Assembly (NCBI GenBank): GCA_037179335.1
Contig: JAKZHN010000011.1
Coordinates: 62,001 to 126,000 of the forward strand
Direction of reading: 5' to 3'
DNA length: 64,000 nucleotides
Source: Cyclaneusma minus
Lineage: Eukaryota; Ascomycota; Leotiomycetes; Marthamycetales; Marthamycetaceae
The translations under genes were made by a program, and so were the position numbers. The notes beneath the pieces are model-generated. The model searched no databases and was not told the DNA's origin. It was given only the letters and a program-made list of their open reading frames with translations. Positions 62,614 through 64,000 of this stretch are shown piece by piece (within the stretch, counting starts at the first letter, position 1; each line of letters opens with the position of its first letter).

Positions 62614-63935
62614 ATGGCTCCCTCGGTCATTGGCGCACAGCCAACAGCTCCTCACCTGCTGTCTAAGCAAAGTCAAAAGCCTGTTGATACCAAGATCTTT
62701 CCGGACGGTCTGAAGACCTCTGGTCAACATCCACCCCTATACGACCAACTCCATCCCTACTCCGACTTTCCAAAGGAAATCACTGGCGAGACTATCTGGA
62801 AATCCGAAGACTACCAGAACAACCCTGAGCGATGGGTGCATCCCTTCAGTGCCGAGGAGATTGCCGAACTCAGTGAAGCCGCCGACAAGTTTATAGAGGA
62901 GAAGCTGCCCCTGACTGGCATTTCACAAGTAAGTTACTCTCCGGAATGTCAGTAACATGAACGGTTAGCTAAGAACATGGGCAGGACAACTTCAAGCTTC
63001 CCAAACTCGCACCTCTCTTGAAGTCGATAAAGCGCGAAATCATTGATGGCAAGGGTTTCATCCTTTTCAAGGGCTTCCCTACCGCAGAATGGGGCAACAT
63101 GAAGTCAGCCGTGGCATACCTAGGCCTGGGCACCTACTTTGGATACTTCCTTAGCCAAAACGCCCACGGCCACATCCTCGGCCATGTCCAGAACTTGGGC
63201 GAGGACCCAACTCAGATCGACAAAGTCAGGATCTACAGAACAAACGCTCGGTGGGTTTCGACGTTGCTGTAAAAGAAGACTCATATCCGTTGCTAACAAA
63301 ATCCCGACAGCCAATTCTTCCATTCCGACGACTCGGATATCGTCGGTCTCCTATGCGTCCACCGCGCCATGGAGGGCGGTGAATCTGACATCGTCTCCTC
63401 ACACCACGTCTGGAACACGCTCCAAAAAGAACGCCCCGACGTCGCCGAGCTCCTTGCCAAACCAATCTGGTACTTCGACCGCAAAGGCGAAATCAGCGTC
63501 GGCGAAGAACCCTACATCCGCACCTCCATCTTCTACCTCGAGACCGGGCCTAACCCTCGCGTCTACTCCAAATTCGACCCCTACTTCATCAAATCGCTCA
63601 CCCGATTTTCCGACGAGGGAATAATCCCCCCAGTTTCTCCTGAACAAGCTGAAGCTATGCAAGTGCTCGAGGATACTTGCTATCGATTGAGATTGCATAT
63701 GGTGCTTGAAGAGGGCGATATTCAGCTGTTGAGTAACCAACATGTGTTCCATTCGAGGACGCAATATACGGATTTCCCGGCGCCGAAACCTAGGAGGCAG
63801 TTGATGAGGTTGTGGTTGGCGACGCCGGAGACGGAGGGGGGTTGGAGATTGCCGTTCCATGATTCGAAAGATAAGAAGAGGGGGGGTATTCAGGTTGATG
63901 ATACGCCGCCTAAGTTCCCGCTTGAGGGCGAGTAG
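62614..63935 (+). CDS. TauD/TfdA-family Fe(II)/2-oxoglutarate dioxygenase (401 aa, three exons)
   Basis: Exons 62614-62928, 62985-63250 and 63311-63935 join in phase. The jelly-roll core shows GKGFILFKGFP, then FFHSDDSDIVGLLCV with the HxD iron ligands (His-Ser-Asp), the distal His in SNQHVFHSRTQYTDFPAP, and RRQLMRLWLA with the Arg expected to bind 2-oxoglutarate. No signal peptide. Fungal members of this branch act on taurine-like sulfonates, on carnitine precursors or in secondary metabolism; the sequence does not let me choose a substrate. It is tempting to link it with the sulfatase 55 kb away, but nothing in the sequence supports that. The gene is complete; only 65 bp of flank remains before the window edge. 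Confidence 0.85.
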
Positions 63936-64000
63936 ATATCAGGCTGATATAGGGGGTTCATGAATTCGATTTTGTATATAGGACGGCGCGTACCGTCTTT

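Noticed and set aside
1..64000. CRISPR array, operon, Shine-Dalgarno sites, secondary-metabolite core genes
   Set aside because: The window is eukaryotic with introns throughout; no PKS, NRPS or terpene synthase core gene is present, and no repeat-spacer pattern was seen.

Overview
The window is chromosomal DNA of a filamentous ascomycete (Pezizomycotina). Short GT-AG introns of about 48-80 nt often carry a TACTAAC-type branch site, the gene set is fungal (Brr2, Tel2, AC40, a CMK1-type kinase, complex I 49 kDa subunit), and long gene-poor repeat tracts lie between compact gene blocks. I cannot fix class or genus from sequence alone. Most protein calls are conserved single-copy housekeeping genes whose exons I joined by hand; in every joined model the reading phase closes.

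Layout. 0-4.2 kb: an acidic coiled-coil protein gene and a decayed partial duplicate of it, with a tRNA-like element at 1.3 kb. 5.5-10.2 kb: an AtsA-type arylsulfatase and an MFS sugar-type transporter, divergently transcribed from one promoter. 10.4-11.2 kb: an initiator tRNA-Met gene interrupted in its D arm by a 58-nt GT-AG segment containing TACTAAC, followed directly by a 317-bp inverted-repeat element with a 9-bp target duplication that separates the tRNA from its T-run. 11.6-20.3 kb: TEL2, UBA3 (NEDD8 E1), AC40 and the complex I 49 kDa subunit. 20.8-23.1 kb: a large low-complexity protein with a Cys/His-rich N-terminus. 23.4-30.5 kb: gene-poor DNA with a decayed satellite of about 370 bp, a second tRNA-like gene with a long hairpin in place of an anticodon arm, and coding debris. 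30.6-39.1 kb: CaM-kinase-type kinase, RCL1, inorganic pyrophosphatase and DUS2. 39.2-39.5 kb: a 19-bp minisatellite. 41-58 kb: a PWWP protein, BRR2, an unknown coiled-coil protein, cytosolic PheRS alpha and methylmalonate-semialdehyde dehydrogenase. 58.1-64 kb: a DEAH-family helicase and a TauD-type dioxygenase.

Functional themes are RNA and translation (BRR2, RCL1, DUS2, AC40, FRS2, DEAH helicase, tRNA-iMet), checkpoint and chromatin (TEL2, PWWP protein, UBA3), mitochondrial metabolism (49 kDa subunit, MMSDH, perhaps a second pyrophosphatase form) and an accessory catabolic pair (sulfatase plus transporter). The most unusual signal is the initiator tRNA with a spliceosomal-looking interruption and a transposon-like insertion exactly at its 3' end.
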